A stretch of 64,000 bases of DNA from Niebla homalea (lineage: Eukaryota > Ascomycota > Lecanoromycetes > Lecanorales > Ramalinaceae), in the NCBI GenBank assembly GCA_019925105.1, contig JAHGAU010000004.1, positions 1,178,001-1,242,000 of the forward strand, given 5' to 3'. A program made the position numbers and the translations under genes. This document shows, piece after piece, positions 47,101 through 60,450 of this stretch (positions within the stretch are counted from its first letter, which is position 1; each line of letters starts with the position of its first letter). The notes under the pieces are model-generated. The model had not been told where the DNA came from. It was given only the letters and a program-made list of their open reading frames with translations, and did not search any database.

Positions 47101-49933
47101 AGCTTTTTAAAAGGGTTTTATTATTAAGATAATTTTATTGATTATTTCGTTTAATACCTTCATTATTTACTTTATAAAAAAATTAATTTAATCTTTATTA
47201 TTAAGTTAAGGGAGGTCTATAAATTATATTATTATTTTTTCCGCTTTTATATAAACCTTTACTTCCTTAACCGTTTTTTACGCTTTTTTTACCGGTAATA
47301 ATAGGGTCGTATTAACGGTTTAATTTAAAGTTATTTATATCGGTATATAATCCGAGTTATATTTTAAGTCCTTTTATAGCCTATATATTATAATTATACC
47401 GATAATTTTTTCCGTATTAAAAATTAAATTAATTATCGTTTTAAATTTATAATTTTTTTATATAATAATCCTTTATAATATTAATAATAAAAAATTAACT
47501 TAAACGGTAACTATTAATAAATCATCCAATTTTACGTAATTTATTATATATTCTTTTTTATTCTATATATAGTAATATAAATTAAACTTTTTAAATAATA
47601 TATATTTACTTAAAATAATTAAGATCTCCTTAAATAATAATATTATAAAAGGTCCTTTTTTATTAACCGGTATCGGGTTATATACGTTATAAATATTAAA
47701 GTTACCTTTTAAGTTTTTTTTTTTTATAATATAGAATATATAAAGGTTTTTATTATAATAAGTAATATCTTAATTATTTACGTTAAACTGCTTATTTATA
47801 AAGAAGTATATTCTGGTTATTTTATCCCTTTTAAAGGCTAAATAAAACCTTTCTTTTTAGTTAATAAACGAATATATATATAAATTATACGGTAATTCCT
47901 ATATTATTATAACGTTAACGTTTTCGATTTCTTTAAACTTAAATATAAATATTATTATTTTAATTCTTTTATTACGGATATTATATTATATTATTCTTAA
48001 AAATATTAATATATTATATATTAACCTTTATAAGGGTTCTTTTTTTTATACTTATTTAAGTTATAGACTTTTTATTAAAGTTAAGCGTTTTTTAATTTAA
48101 TATCTTCCCGGCTATTATTAAAGACGTAAAACGGTTAACTTTTAAAATTAAAATTACGAAAAGTTTTTTTTCTTTATTACTATTTACCTTTTATTATCTA
48201 ATTAATTAAGTTCGTATTTTAAGGTTATTTTTAATTAATTTATTAAACTAATCTTATATATATTATACCGTTGGATTTTCGCGGTTATCCGGGTTTCTTT
48301 ACGTTTAATCTCCCTAGTTCTTATTATATATTTAAAATCTTATATTAAGTATTTTTCCTTATTATATACAGCGTATTTAAACGTACCCTTTATAAGCCCC
48401 TTAATTATTAACTTTATATACTTATAGGTATTATAATCCTTAACGTAAACCGTATACTTTATAATATTAAAGTACTTTATAATAATATATTTATAATTTT
48501 AATATTTAAAATATTAATAAATATTAACCGTTTTATTTTATAATTAAATTATCTTAAAAGATCCCTTTTTAATAATTTTTTTATTTAAACGTTATTATAT
48601 ATTTTTATTAACGTTACGCTTAATATAACGGTAAAGTACCTCTTTATATATCTTAAGGAATTAAGTTTTTTCGTTATTAACGGAAGCCTATAGTTAACGA
48701 TCTTAAGCCTTAAGTAAAAAATTATATTTTTTTTTTTTTTATATTTTTTAATATAACTTTTCTTTTAATTTCCTTAAAACGTAATAAATATATTTTATTT
48801 ATTACGATAATAAATAATTACTTTAAGATCTTAATTAACTTATATTCTTCCTTATTAATTTAAGCCTTAAACCTTTTTAAGCTTTCTTTTACCTTTAAAA
48901 ACGTTATATTAAAAAAAATATTTTTACTTTATAGTTTACGTACCGTAATAATTTATTCTATTAATAATTCCGTTATTATTTTAAAAGCCTTTATTAGTTA
49001 TAATAAATTTACTTTTACCGCTATATTCCTTTCCTTATTATTAAATAAATAAACCGTTATTTTTTTTACCTTTTTTAATACGGCTATTTTCTCCTCCGTT
49101 ATCCCCTTATTCTTTACTACGGGTACCCTTTTTATTATCCTTATTACCTAACTTTTTCTTATTTAAAAGGTTACCGTTTTTATATTTTCACTTTATATAC
49201 TTAACTTTAAACCATTATTTTTACCCTTTATTAACGCCTTTATTACCGCCTTTTAAGAGCTTTATAGCTGCTCCGCCTCCCTTAGTTTTACTTCTATTTT
49301 TATATAAAAGTTTTTTACGCTTTTTAATTTAATTTATAATATTAATTAAGTCTTTAACGTAATATTCTTTTATTTTACCGTAAAGAGTCCTTTTAAAATC
49401 TTTATTGTTTCCTTTACCGCCCTTTCATTTTTATTTACCGGACGATATACCGTCTCCGCTTTTTATTTTTAATTTTTTAAGGTTTTATCCTTTTTATTAA
49501 TCTTATTTCCTTTTTATATATCCTTAATAATATTTTTATTGTAATCTTCCTGCCCCTTCCTCCCGCCCGTACCCCTTACCGTTAATACCGTACCGGCCTT
49601 CCTACCCCCTTATTTATTTATTATTTCCGTATTATTATTATGCGTTTTATACGCTTTAATACGTATATTTTATTAACCTTAATTTCTTTATTTATTTTAA
49701 GTATTATCCGGCTTATTATTATTATATTATTTATATATATCGTTACCATTTCTGTTAATATAGGTTACTTACCCGTTTACCACCTTATTCTTAACTATTA
49801 CGTTACTTCTACTTATTATACTTAATGTACTTTTCTCACTATTACTAAAGTTATGCGTATACGTATCGTTTTGGACCTCTGGGGTCCCTTTGTTCGTCGC
49901 CATTTTTCCCCTTAGGTTAATTTAATATTCTTC
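44112..49933 (-). mobile_element. LINE copy G, full length
   Basis: Complete reverse-orientation element of 5.82 kb between TATAGTTAAATT direct repeats (44100-44111 and 49934-49945). The tail is (TTGA)n at 44109 and the ORF1 ATG is at 49903 (MATKGTKGPQRSK-like in frame; MATNKGTPEV by family comparison). The active-site region near 45950 (minus) reads FINN instead of FVDD. RIP is extreme: a run of 15 A at about 46557-46571 and very few CA/TG. The plus-strand open frame at 49640-49825 is antisense to ORF1. Confidence 0.92.
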
Positions 49934-49945
49934 TATAGTTAAATT

Positions 49946-51229
49946 ATTCATATTAATCTTTATAATAATTAAAATATAATTTTTTATAGATTCTTAACGC
50001 CGGAATTTAACCTTAAAAATTATAATAAATTGTATCTAACGTATATTTTATTTATTAATACATTTATTAAAACTCCTAATTTTAAATTCCTGATTTTTTA
50101 TTTTCTTTTTTTATATTAATAAGTAACTTATTAAATAGTCTTTTATTTTAATACCTTTATAATGTTATTATTCTAAGTCTTATAATTATAAATTATATTC
50201 TTAAAAACTTTTTTTATAAATTTCTTATTTAAAGTAAAATCCGAAAAAAGTAATCGTTATATATAAAAAGCTTTAAAAATCTAAAGTTTAAACGCTTTTT
50301 TTATACGCATTAATTATTTAAAGAATAAATTTCTTACGATCAATAATATTATCTTTTAAGATAATATACCTTATAGGTTATATAATAAAAAGCTTAATTT
50401 ATAAGTAAAACTTAAAATAGAAAAAAAGCTTTTATAAAAAAATTCTTTTATAATTAATAATATTATTCTTTAAAAGGACTTATTTCGTAATTTACGTAAT
50501 AGGAAGCTTAATCCGTAAAGGAAATATAAAATAAAAAAAAAGCTTTTATAAAACTTAAATATAATAAAAGTATATAATCATATGATTCAATTTTACCCTT
50601 TAAAATAATAATTAAAAAAGGTAAAGTATATAGATCAGACCGCTTTAAGTTATTACTTATCTAAATTAAAAAGGATTAATAAATAAAAGAAAACTATCAT
50701 TAAAAACCGGGTTCTATTAAGGGCGTAAATTAAAAAGAACGTTATAAATAATCAGTATATTAATTAATATAATTATCTTTATACTTATTACGCTTATAAT
50801 TTTTAATATTCTTAATAATTAATATATTAACGTTTTCGTTTTACATGACGGTTTTAAGTTAAATAAAATATAAAAGTTAAAGTTACTAAACAATAATAGT
50901 AATCATTTATAAAAGGATTTAAATAATAATAAAATAATAATAAATATAAGTTTTTATTATAATATATATAAAATTAATTTAATTTTAATAAATCCGAGAT
51001 CTATAGCGCTTTTAATACAAATGAGAGTTGAAAAAATTAACTTAAATAAATTTAATATTAAAGAGCTTTCAACGAATATAATTAAAATATAAAATACTTG
51101 ATTATATAATTATAAGATAATCTAATTTAAAGGAATTAAACGCCTATAACGTAACCTTATTAAATTTATATCACGTAAAATATAGAAATTACGAATAAAT
51201 TAAATACTTAATTTCTTAATTCTTATAGG
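49946..51229. other. AT-rich stretch without gene
   Basis: No open frame or repeat recognised. CA/TG moderately depleted. Confidence 0.4.
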
Positions 51230-51720
51230 TATTTTTAAGGAGATATATTAAGATTAAAGTTTTATTATTATTATTATATTAATTGAACAGAAGATTAACC
51301 ATTTATATAAGGATTTACCGTTATTATATTAAATATTTCTTTGAATAAGAGTAAATAATTAAAAGTAATAAAGTAACTTATATTTATAAGCTATTCTTAT
51401 ATAATAAAGTTTATAAAAAGGATAAGTAAATAATATTACTTAAACTTATATTTTATTAAAAAGATTATAACTTTAAAAAATAGAATTATGACCCTATAAT
51501 AAACGTAATAAAAGTAAAAGAAATTTAAATATTGATTATAAATAACTTTAAGGATAAGATTCTTATTAATTATCCATATATTATTATAATTATTAATGAA
51601 TTAACTATAATTCGTAATGGTAATAATTTCTTTTATAACTTTTATTAAAAGGAATATATTTAGCTTAATAAAAAGTTTTTAATTTAAGGAATATAATTAA
51701 ATACAATATTATTCTTATAA
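51230..51720 (+). pseudogene. Decayed unknown coding region
   Basis: One plus-strand frame reads protein-like for about 140 codons with only TAA/TAG stops at Gln-compatible sites: IIKSNKVTYIYKLFLYNKVY, KKDK, IILLKLIFY, KDYNFKK, NYDPIINVIKVKEI, ILIINNFKDKILINYPYIII, IINELTIIRNGNNFFYNFY, KEYI, LNKKFLI. The pattern is a RIP-degraded protein gene or element. I do not recognise it; the IINELTIIRNG segment recalls an acidic motif after a hydrophobic strand, but this is too weak to name a family. Confidence 0.45.
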
Positions 51721-52080
51721 AATTACTTTTTCTTAATTAAAAAAGTTGTGATTTAGCTAGTAATTTAATTAAAAAGTATAGTAGAATTTAACTTTTTAAT
51801 TAAAGTTAAAATTAATAAAAAGATTATCGTAATTAATTTCAATATATTTAATATAATTTGTTGTTAAAATATTATAATAAAAGTTAAATCTTTTATTATT
51901 TAATGATTTTAAAAAATTATTAAATTTAATTTATTAATTAAAATTAAAATTTTATAACGATATTTAAATCCTAAATAAAAGTTATTTACTTTTAAGCGTT
52001 TAAATTAATTTTATATCCTTTTGTATTAATATAACACGTTTTATATATATAATAATAAGTAAAGTTCTTAAGATCTAAAT
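51721..52080. other. AT-rich spacer
   Basis: Possibly a continuation of the decayed coding region. No separate feature supported. Confidence 0.3.
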
Positions 52081-52094
52081 ATTAATTATATATT

Positions 52095-52821
52095 GATTGA
52101 TTGATTTATTTATATATGAGTCTAGCTATTTTTAAGTTAATTTCGGCGTTTTATAATGCTGGTGGTTAAATTACGGTTATTTTAATATTTATATTTATTT
52201 TAAACTTATCGTTTCAATTTAAAAGGGAAGGGGAAACCGTAATCGGTTAATTTAACCCTAGCTTACCCTAAATATTAACCTGATTTAAATAAAAATTTCT
52301 TTTCCGTAATTATTTATTTTAATATTATAATTAAGTTTTTACGTTAATCCGATTAAAATTAATAATTATTTTAAATCCTTAATTTATTATTTTTACTAAA
52401 AATCCTTTACTTTTTAATATTATAATTCGCAATAAGGATTTAATAATAATATTAGGCTTAATCGGGGGAAAACGGCTTTAATTATATAACTTTATTTCTT
52501 TTAACGCCGGGATTTCATTTTAAATATTTTATTATATAGCTTTTCGGATTAATTTTATTCGATTTTAACTTTAACCTTTTAACGTTAAATCTTTATAGTT
52601 TTTTTTATTGACTTTACGTAATAACTAGGTTTATTTAAGGTTAACTATAAGTATTAATAAATCGTTAGTTATTTATTATTATTTTATCTATATTAATTAC
52701 GTAATTTACCGGATAAGGTTTAAGGGCTCTTAATGAAATCGTCCTCCACTTTTAAAATATTCGATTATTCTATAGTTTATCTTTTACACGCAAAAATGCC
52801 ATTTCGCCGCGCTCGCCCCCT
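52095..52821 (-). mobile_element. SINE-like element S3 (727 bp)
   Basis: Reverse-orientation copy between ATTAATTATATATT direct repeats (52081-52094 and 52822-52835). Read on the minus strand it starts GGGGGCGAGCGCGGCGAAAT and ends in the (AATC)n tail. This is the copy closest to the ancestral head: it keeps GGCATTTTTGCGTGTAAAAG and AATAATCGAATATTTT, the latter with a TCGAA core like a polymerase III B box. No coding capacity. Confidence 0.8.
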
Positions 52822-52835
52822 ATTAATTATATATT

Positions 52836-53602
52836 AAAATCTTATTATAATTTATTTTATATTAAAATTCGTTAATAAAATAAATTTTTATAAATTTTTA
52901 TAACGCTTTAAAGCTTATAGAATAAAATTTATATATTCGTTTACTCTTTTCTTCTCCGATTATTTTTTTAATTACTTTTATAAAACTTACTTTTAATCTT
53001 ATTAATATTATAAACTTTTAGAATTAATAAATTTTATATAATACCGTATCTAGCTTTTATTAATTGTTAAAGTATTAAGGATTATTATTAATATGTATTT
53101 TTATTTTTTAACTTATAAATAATACTTTATATTAAAATTATTTTGTAAGGGACCTTTTACGTAATCCCGTTGTATCCGTTTTAATTTTTTAATATTATAG
53201 TTTTTAAGATATAAATTATTTTCTTTAAGTTTATTTTTCTATATAAATATTAAGGAGCTTAATAATATAAAGATTATATTAAAAATAAAAAATAAACTTT
53301 TATTATATATAATATAAAGATTTTTTTACTTTAATAAAAAAAATATTCTTTGAGGATAATGTTTTAAGATAAGTTTTTAAAAGTTACTTTATAAAGATTA
53401 TATAAAGTATATTTATTACCGCTTAATTATAAGATAGTTTCTTAATATTAATACGCTTTTTTTAAAGTTTTTTTTATTTATAAGGATTTTAAATTAAATT
53501 TCATTATTTTCTTAAAAAGGGTTTATATAAAGGATAATTATTAATTTTATTATAAGTTTATATACTCATAATATCTTTATAGTTACCTTAATTATGATAA
53601 AT
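52836..53602. other. AT-rich stretch without gene
   Basis: No open frame or repeat edge identified. Confidence 0.4.
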
Positions 53603-53614
53603 AAATTATTATAT

Positions 53615-56600
53615 GAAAAAAGAAAAATGGCGACGAACAACGGGACCCCAGAGGTTAGAAACGATACACGCGTATATAGCTTAAGTAATAATAAGGATAA
53701 TACCTTAAATACGATAAGCGGAAGCGGAATAATAATAAAAATAAAAAAGAAGGAAAAGTAAGCGGCTTAGATTAATAAGAACGGTAATAAAACGTATAAA
53801 TAACGCGATAAATATAAGATAAAAAGGCCTTAAATTAAATAAGGAGTTTATAATTAATAAGATACGTATAAAGAAATACGTATAACGCGTAAAAATATTA
53901 TTATTAAAAGTAATAAATAAAAGGTGGAGGGGATAAAGACGGTACGTAAGGATAAATAAAGGGTAAGCGGAAACGTAAAAGGCTTTATTAAGTATATATA
54001 AATTAAGAAAAAGTTAAAAAAAAAATAGGGAGATATTAAATAAATAAAAATAGGTTATAAAAAAAAATAACCGTTAAATACATAAAAGAAAAATAATAAA
54101 AAAGAAAATAATAAAAATATTAAAAGGCCTCCTTATAATTATATAAGAAAATATTACGCTAAAAACCTAGCCGATACTATAAATCGGGCTACGGGAAATA
54201 AGAGACTTTTACGTAAATATAAGGAGAGGATTAAAGGAATTAAAAAAATTATACGGAGCTTAAAAGACGGCAATAAAAACGCCGGCGGATAAAAATAAAA
54301 GGAAATAAAGAAAATACGTACGAAATAAAGGAGTAACAGGGGAAGCTTTAAAAAAGGGAGCGGGGATAAGTTAAATAATAAAAATTATAAAAGCGGCGCC
54401 GGCGTTAATAATAAAAAAAATAAGGATAAAAAAGAAAACGGCGGTATTAAAGAAAACGAGGATAATAACCGTACGATTATCGGGCGAAAAGGAGAGGAGT
54501 ATAATAATAAAAATGAATCCATTATAATTAATAAAAACGTTTAAGGTAACGGAAAAGTTATTAATAAAATAAATTATTACGGTACGTAAACTATAAAGCG
54601 GGGATATCCTTTTTAATATAACCTTATTAAAGGCGAAAAAAAAACTAAAGAAATTAAAAAAATAAACCGGTAAAAAAAAGTATAAAATAATAAAGGTATT
54701 AAAGTAATCCTTTATTATCGCGGTAAACGGGATATATTTAATAAGGTTTACGGGGGAGGAAGAGGAAGTTACTTTAAGGCGGATAAAGAAGGAGAATACG
54801 GTTTTTTACTTTAAGTTAAAGATTATTAATTATAGTTTCCTTTTTATAGTAAAAAAATTAAACGCTTTTAATTATATAAAAAAATACTTTACGGTTATTT
54901 TAAGCGTAACGTTAATAAGGATATATAATGATATTTTCAATAAAAAGGTAATAAAGGATAAATCCCTTAAATTAATAAGATTTTAAGACCGGGTAGCGGA
55001 TATCTATTAATATTTTAAATATTAAAAATACGGGTATATTATTATAAGGTACTTTAATAATATAAAGTGCATAATATATATTAAAAGGTATAATATATAT
55101 AAATACATTAATTTAATAATAAAAAGTTTAATAAAAAATATGCCGAAATACGTAGCGTATAATAATAATAATTACTTAATATAAAACTTACGGTATATAA
55201 TAAAAATAAAAAAGACTTAATATAAAAAGATTAAGATAATAATTAAAATTTAATGTTATAATTTATATAAATTTAAATTAATAAAATAATTAAAAATAAT
55301 CTTAAGATATAAACGGAATTTATTAAATAAGGAAGGATAAAACATAATAACCAATAACGCGAAAAAAAGGAAACTTATAATAATATTAACCCTTAAAGTT
55401 AACCGCCTAACCGGGATTATTATTATAATAAGAAGATTAAAATAAATAACGTTTAACCTTAAAGAAAAACCGTTTATATAAATAAAAATTAATAAGGAAA
55501 GCTTAATAAATATTAATATTTAATATATTTACGCTTTTAAGGGTAATATAATATAACGTATATAAAGAAACAGTTAAAGCCGTAATATTAATATTTAAAT
55601 TTAAGAAAATAAAGAATATTAATATTATAACGATATAAAAGCCACCGTATAATCCGTATATTTATTTTTTAATTAACTTAAGAAATAATTTTTACTTAAC
55701 CTTTAAAGGTAATAAGATAATACGGATATATTTCTTTATTAATAAAAAGCTAAATATAGATAATTAAAACGTTATTTATTACAGAAGGAACCTATATATA
55801 CTCCGGATTATACGAGAAAAGGATATTAAAGGTAATTTAAATATTTATAATACGTATAATTTATTACCGGTTAATAAGAAAAGACCCTTTATAATCCTAT
55901 TATTTAAAAATATTATAACTATATTTAATAAATACCTTTTAATAAGGGACTTTAATCTTTATTATACTTAATAAAATGAAAAAAATTATATAATTAATTA
56001 TATTAAATTTAAGGAATTATTAATAATTATTATATAATTTAATTTCATATTATTAACGCTAAAAAAGGCTATTATATAAGAAAGTTATAAACTTAAAATT
56101 ATAATCGATTTAATATTTAATTTAAAAATATTATTAACTTAATTATAATATACGGACCTTAAAAGGACTTAAAATATAATTTAAATTACGTTCCGATATA
56201 AATAACCTTAAATTGGTCCGTTAATATAACTCCGTTTTTACCGTTTAAACAAATATAGAAGATAATTAAGGAAATTACGGTATTTATAAAAACGGTAAAG
56301 ATAATATTTTAATTAACGGAGCTTCTTTAACTTAATAATAAAGAATAAATTAACCGTTTTATAATATAAATAATAAAAACTTTAAATAAAATAATTAACG
56401 TAATAATCTTAATAATAAAGCCGTTTAAGAAAGCTAAAACCTATTAAAACGAAGAATATATAAAAGTAATTATAAAGGTAAAAACGCTTATAAAGTAAAT
56501 TATTAAATATAAAAACCGGAAAACGCTTTAATAATTAAAAAAAGCTTAAAAAGAAAAGGAGAAAATTATCCGGAAGGCTAAGTAAATATACTTCCGGGTT

Positions 56601-59358
56601 ATAATATATAATTCGGCGGTTTCCTTTTATAATATTTAAAAGTTAATAAAATATAATAAAGAATAAAATTAAAAATTTAAATTTATCCTTAAGTTTTTAC
56701 CCTTAAAAAGATTAAATAATACGGTAATAGATACCTTTAACGGTAAAATTAAGGCTCTTAAAGGGGCGTTTTTTCCCCCGTTACCGGAAGTTAACTTAAT
56801 AAATATTAACGGTATTATATATTTTAAATTAATAATAATAAATAAAATAATAACTTAAAAGATAATAATTAAGGTAATTAATAAATTAAAAAAGGATAAG
56901 GCTTTTAAACTTAATAATATATTAAATAAATTCTTATTTATAATAATATCGTTATTTAAAAAGGCTTTTATTTACTTATTTTAAGTTTATTTTAATATAA
57001 AATATTACTTTTATAAATTTAAAAAGGTTAAGATAATTATCCTTAAGAAGCCGGTTAAGTTAAATTACTTAAAGGTAAAATTATATAGACCTATAATATT
57101 CCTTTATACGTTAAGGAAAATTTTAAAAACGGTAATTATAAAGATCTTAAGTAACTACGTAGAAAAGTATAAATTACTCCTTAATTAATAAATAAAAGTA
57201 AGAAAAGGACGGTTAATGGAAACGGCTCTTAAAGGCTTAATTAATAGCGTATATACGGTATAAAGCTATAAAAAGAAGTACGTTATAAGTTTTCTTTCCT
57301 TAAATATTATAAAGGCATTTAATAAAATAAATTATTAAAAATTACTATATAATTTACGGAAAAAAAAGGTTTTATTTTTCTTTATAAATTAAATAAAAAG
57401 TTTCTTAAATAATTAAGCGACGTTAATTAATTTAAAATAAAAAAATAAATACAATAAAGCCCGCGATAATAAAGATTCCTTAAAGGTTATTTATTTCCCC
57501 GGTTTTATTTTTATTCTTTAACGGCCCGTTTATCGAAGAATTAATAAAGCTGAAATAAAAGGTTTAAATAAAAAGCTTTATTAACGATATCTACCTCTTA
57601 GCCTATAATACGTCTACTCGTATTAACTATTTAAAGCTAAAATAAACTTATAAAGTCTGCCTGTAATAAGTAAAGATATATAGGGCCCAGTTCGCCCCGC
57701 ATAAGTTTAAGCTCGTCCACATAATAAGGAGCCCGAAGCTGTACGATAGTAAAACCGGAGGCCAGCATTAAGGTACTCGGCCTACAGGTTGATGGGAAAC
57801 TAGACTGGAAGGACCATATAAGAAAGGTTTAAAAGAAGATAATTTCACAAGAAAGGGGCCTTATTTACCTTACGGCGTCGACGTAAGAAGCTACCTTACA
57901 GAAGGTTAAAACCGTTTATTAAACGGTTATAAAGCCTACGATAACGTATATAATAATTATTTAATACGTATTTAAGGGCATACTTAAATATAAGAAAAAG
58001 CCCGTTTAACAATTATAGAAGGTTTAAAACCGATACTTAAAAGTAATAAGTAAAATATATAAAGCGATTCCCGTCCCGATATTAAAATCCAAGGTTTTTA
58101 TATTATTAATAAAGTTAACTTTTAATTAAATAATCGTTTAAATAAAACTTAAAAAAGTATAAACTTAATTACATTAATAGGAAATAAACGTATTTACTAG
58201 AACTATAAAAGGCCGCGGATAAAAAGGCGTAAAGAAATAGTATTTATTTTTTTTACGGAAGTTAAATTAAAATAAATTAAGAAAAAGGTTAATTTAACTT
58301 ACGTTTAAGAAATTAACGTAAAAATATACGGACTTTTACTTAAAGTAAAAACGGCGGAGGAAAAAAAAACCGTAAAAGTAAAATTAATAACGATTACTTT
58401 ATAAATTATAAGGAAATAAATAAAACGTTAACCTAAATATAAAAAATCAATCCTTTAAGGATAACGGTATTTAACTTTAAATAACGATAAGGTTATTAAT
58501 AAGTATTTTCGGTGTTATAAGATTATAAAGAAAAATAATAATACATTAATAATTTAACTCCGGATAAATAAAAACAGCTTAATCTATTTCCTTTTTATTA
58601 TATATATTAATAACCAGATTAACGTTAATTACGAATATAAATAACGGAAGCAGGACGTTATATATATATTAATTTCTTATTTATTATTTAAGGAGTTTAA
58701 ACCGGGGTTAATTAAAAAAAAATAAAGATTAATAATTATTATTAAATACTTATTAATAAAAAAGGTATTAAGGTAACCGTTAAATTTATAATAGCTATAG
58801 GCTTATTATTATAATTCAGTTTAATTAAGGAAATAAATAAAATAGTTAAAAACTTAATTAAGAAACTTTATCGTTAACTTAAAGGCAAAAAGTAACGGCG
58901 GGAAAACTATACCTAATAGGGGGTTAAAGGGGCTATAAATACCGGAGTGGTATAAGAAATGATACTATATTAATCGGCAGAATCGTACGAATAAAATAAT
59001 AATAATATACGTATCGGTAAAGATATTTAATAATATATTTAGAATTTTAAAATTTTAATATTAAATAAACCCGTAAAATAACGGAAGAATAATAAGTTTA
59101 AGGGTAACCCTTAGATGGATTTAATTATAATATTATAGGTTTTCTTAAAAAAAGCGTATAAATAAATTCTTATTCTTTAAACGGCCGTAAATACTTTTAA
59201 TTTTTAAAATAAAAATAAAGGCTAAGTAAATACCGGTTTTTATTCTTAATATAATAGATATCGGGTTTTTACGGTTACCAGTAAGGTTAAATAACCGAGT
59301 ATTAAGGAACGCCGGAATTAGCCTAGCTAGATCCGTAGTATAAATCAATCAATCAATC
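53615..59358 (+). mobile_element. LINE copy H, full length
   Basis: Complete element of 5.74 kb between AAATTATTATAT direct repeats (53603-53614 and 59359-59370). The ORF1 ATG is at 53627 (MATNNGTPEVRNDTRVY, identical in sense to copy C). The 3' end reads TAGCTAGATCCGTAGTATAA then (ATCA)n. RIP is heavy except at 57580-57910, where sequence is close to copy E. It lacks 32 bases present in E at 57745, a frameshifting deletion. The active site near 57585 reads FINDIYLL, one Asp lost. Confidence 0.92.
57580..57910 (+). pseudogene. Less-mutated ORF2 patch in copy H
   Basis: Aligned to E 24303-24665, this part of the reverse transcriptase keeps GGGCCCAGTTCGCCCCGCAT, AGGAGCCCGAAGCTGTACGA and GACTGGAAGGACCATATA, with CA and TG present, while sequence on both sides is RIP-saturated. 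A 32-base deletion after CTGTACGATA breaks the frame. Non-functional. Confidence 0.75.
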
Positions 59359-59370
59359 AAATTATTATAT

Positions 59371-59696
59371 TAATTAATGAAATATTATTAAAAAGAAATA
59401 TTATTATTTCATTTTATTTAAAGACCTTATTTATAATTAATTTTATTTTATTATTATATGTTTAAATATATCTAATAATAGAAACTTAATCTATATAGAC
59501 CCTTTAATATTAAACCCTTTAATATTAGGATTAAGGCGTAAGTTTAAGTATTATATATATAAAGTAATTATTAAAGACGAGTTCTTAATATAATAAGGAA
59601 ACACCCTATAAATTTAAGCGTATTTGACCGAATATTTAATATAAAGTATTAATAAGAAATTTAACGCTTAAAAGTATTTTAAAAAAGGTATTATAT
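59371..59696. other. AT-rich spacer
   Basis: Between LINE H and SINE S2. No gene supported. Confidence 0.35.
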
Positions 59697-59708
59697 ATAT
59701 TAATAATA

Positions 59709-60438
59709 TAGGGGCGAGCGTGGCGGAATGGCATTTTTGAGTGTAGAAGATAAACTATAGAATAGTCAAATATTTTAAGGGTAAAAGATAATTTCACTAA
59801 GAGCCCTTAAACCCCATCCGGTAAGTTACGTAATTAATATAAATAAAGTAATAATAAAAATTTAATAATTTATTAATATCCGTAATTAACCTTAAATAAG
59901 CTTAATTATTACGTAAGGCCAGTAAAAAAAGGTTACGGGGATTTAACGCTAAAAAATTAAAGTTAAGATTAAATAAGGTTAATTTAAAAGGTTATATAAT
60001 AAAGTATTTAAAGCGAAGTTTAAACGTTAAAAGAAATAAAGTTATATAATCGGGGCCGCCTCCCTTTAATTAAGCTTAATATTATTATTAAAATCCTTAC
60101 TGCGGATTATAATATTAAAAAGTAAAGGATTCTTAATGAAAATAATAAATTAAGGATTTAAGGTAATTATTAATCCTAATTAGGTTAACGTAAAAACTTA
60201 ATCGTAATATTAAGGTAAATAACTATAAGGGAAAGGTTTTTATTTAAATCGGGTTAATATCTAGGGTAAGCTAGGGCTAAGTTAGCTAATTACGGTTTCC
60301 TTTTCCCTTTTAAAATTGAAGCAATAAGTTTAAAATAAATATAAATATTAAAATAATTATAGCTTAATTACCAGCATTATAGAACGCCGAAATTAGCTCA
60401 AAATAGCTAGACTCGTATATAAACAAATCAATCAATCA
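59709..60438 (+). mobile_element. SINE-like element S2 (730 bp)
   Basis: Flanked by ATATTAATAATA direct repeats (59697-59708 and 60439-60450). The head reads GGGGCGAGCGTGGCGGAATG; TGGCGGAATGG fits the A-box consensus TRGYNNARNNG, and AGTCAAATA about 45 bases on could be a decayed B box. The tail region AACGCCGAAATTAGC...TAGCTAGACTCGTATATAAA with (AATC)n parallels the LINE 3' end AACGCCGGAATTAGC..TAGCTAGATCCGTAGTATAAA. Non-coding. Confidence 0.8.
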
Positions 60439-60450
60439 ATATTAATAATA

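Noticed and set aside
49640..49825. Plus-strand open frame of 61 codons
   Set aside because: Antisense to ORF1 of LINE copy G; the same antisense sequence appears in LINE copy A at the window start.
59701..59770. A genuine tRNA gene at the SINE head
   Set aside because: An A-box-like match exists, but no cloverleaf can be folded by eye and the segment is repeated at the head of every SINE copy.
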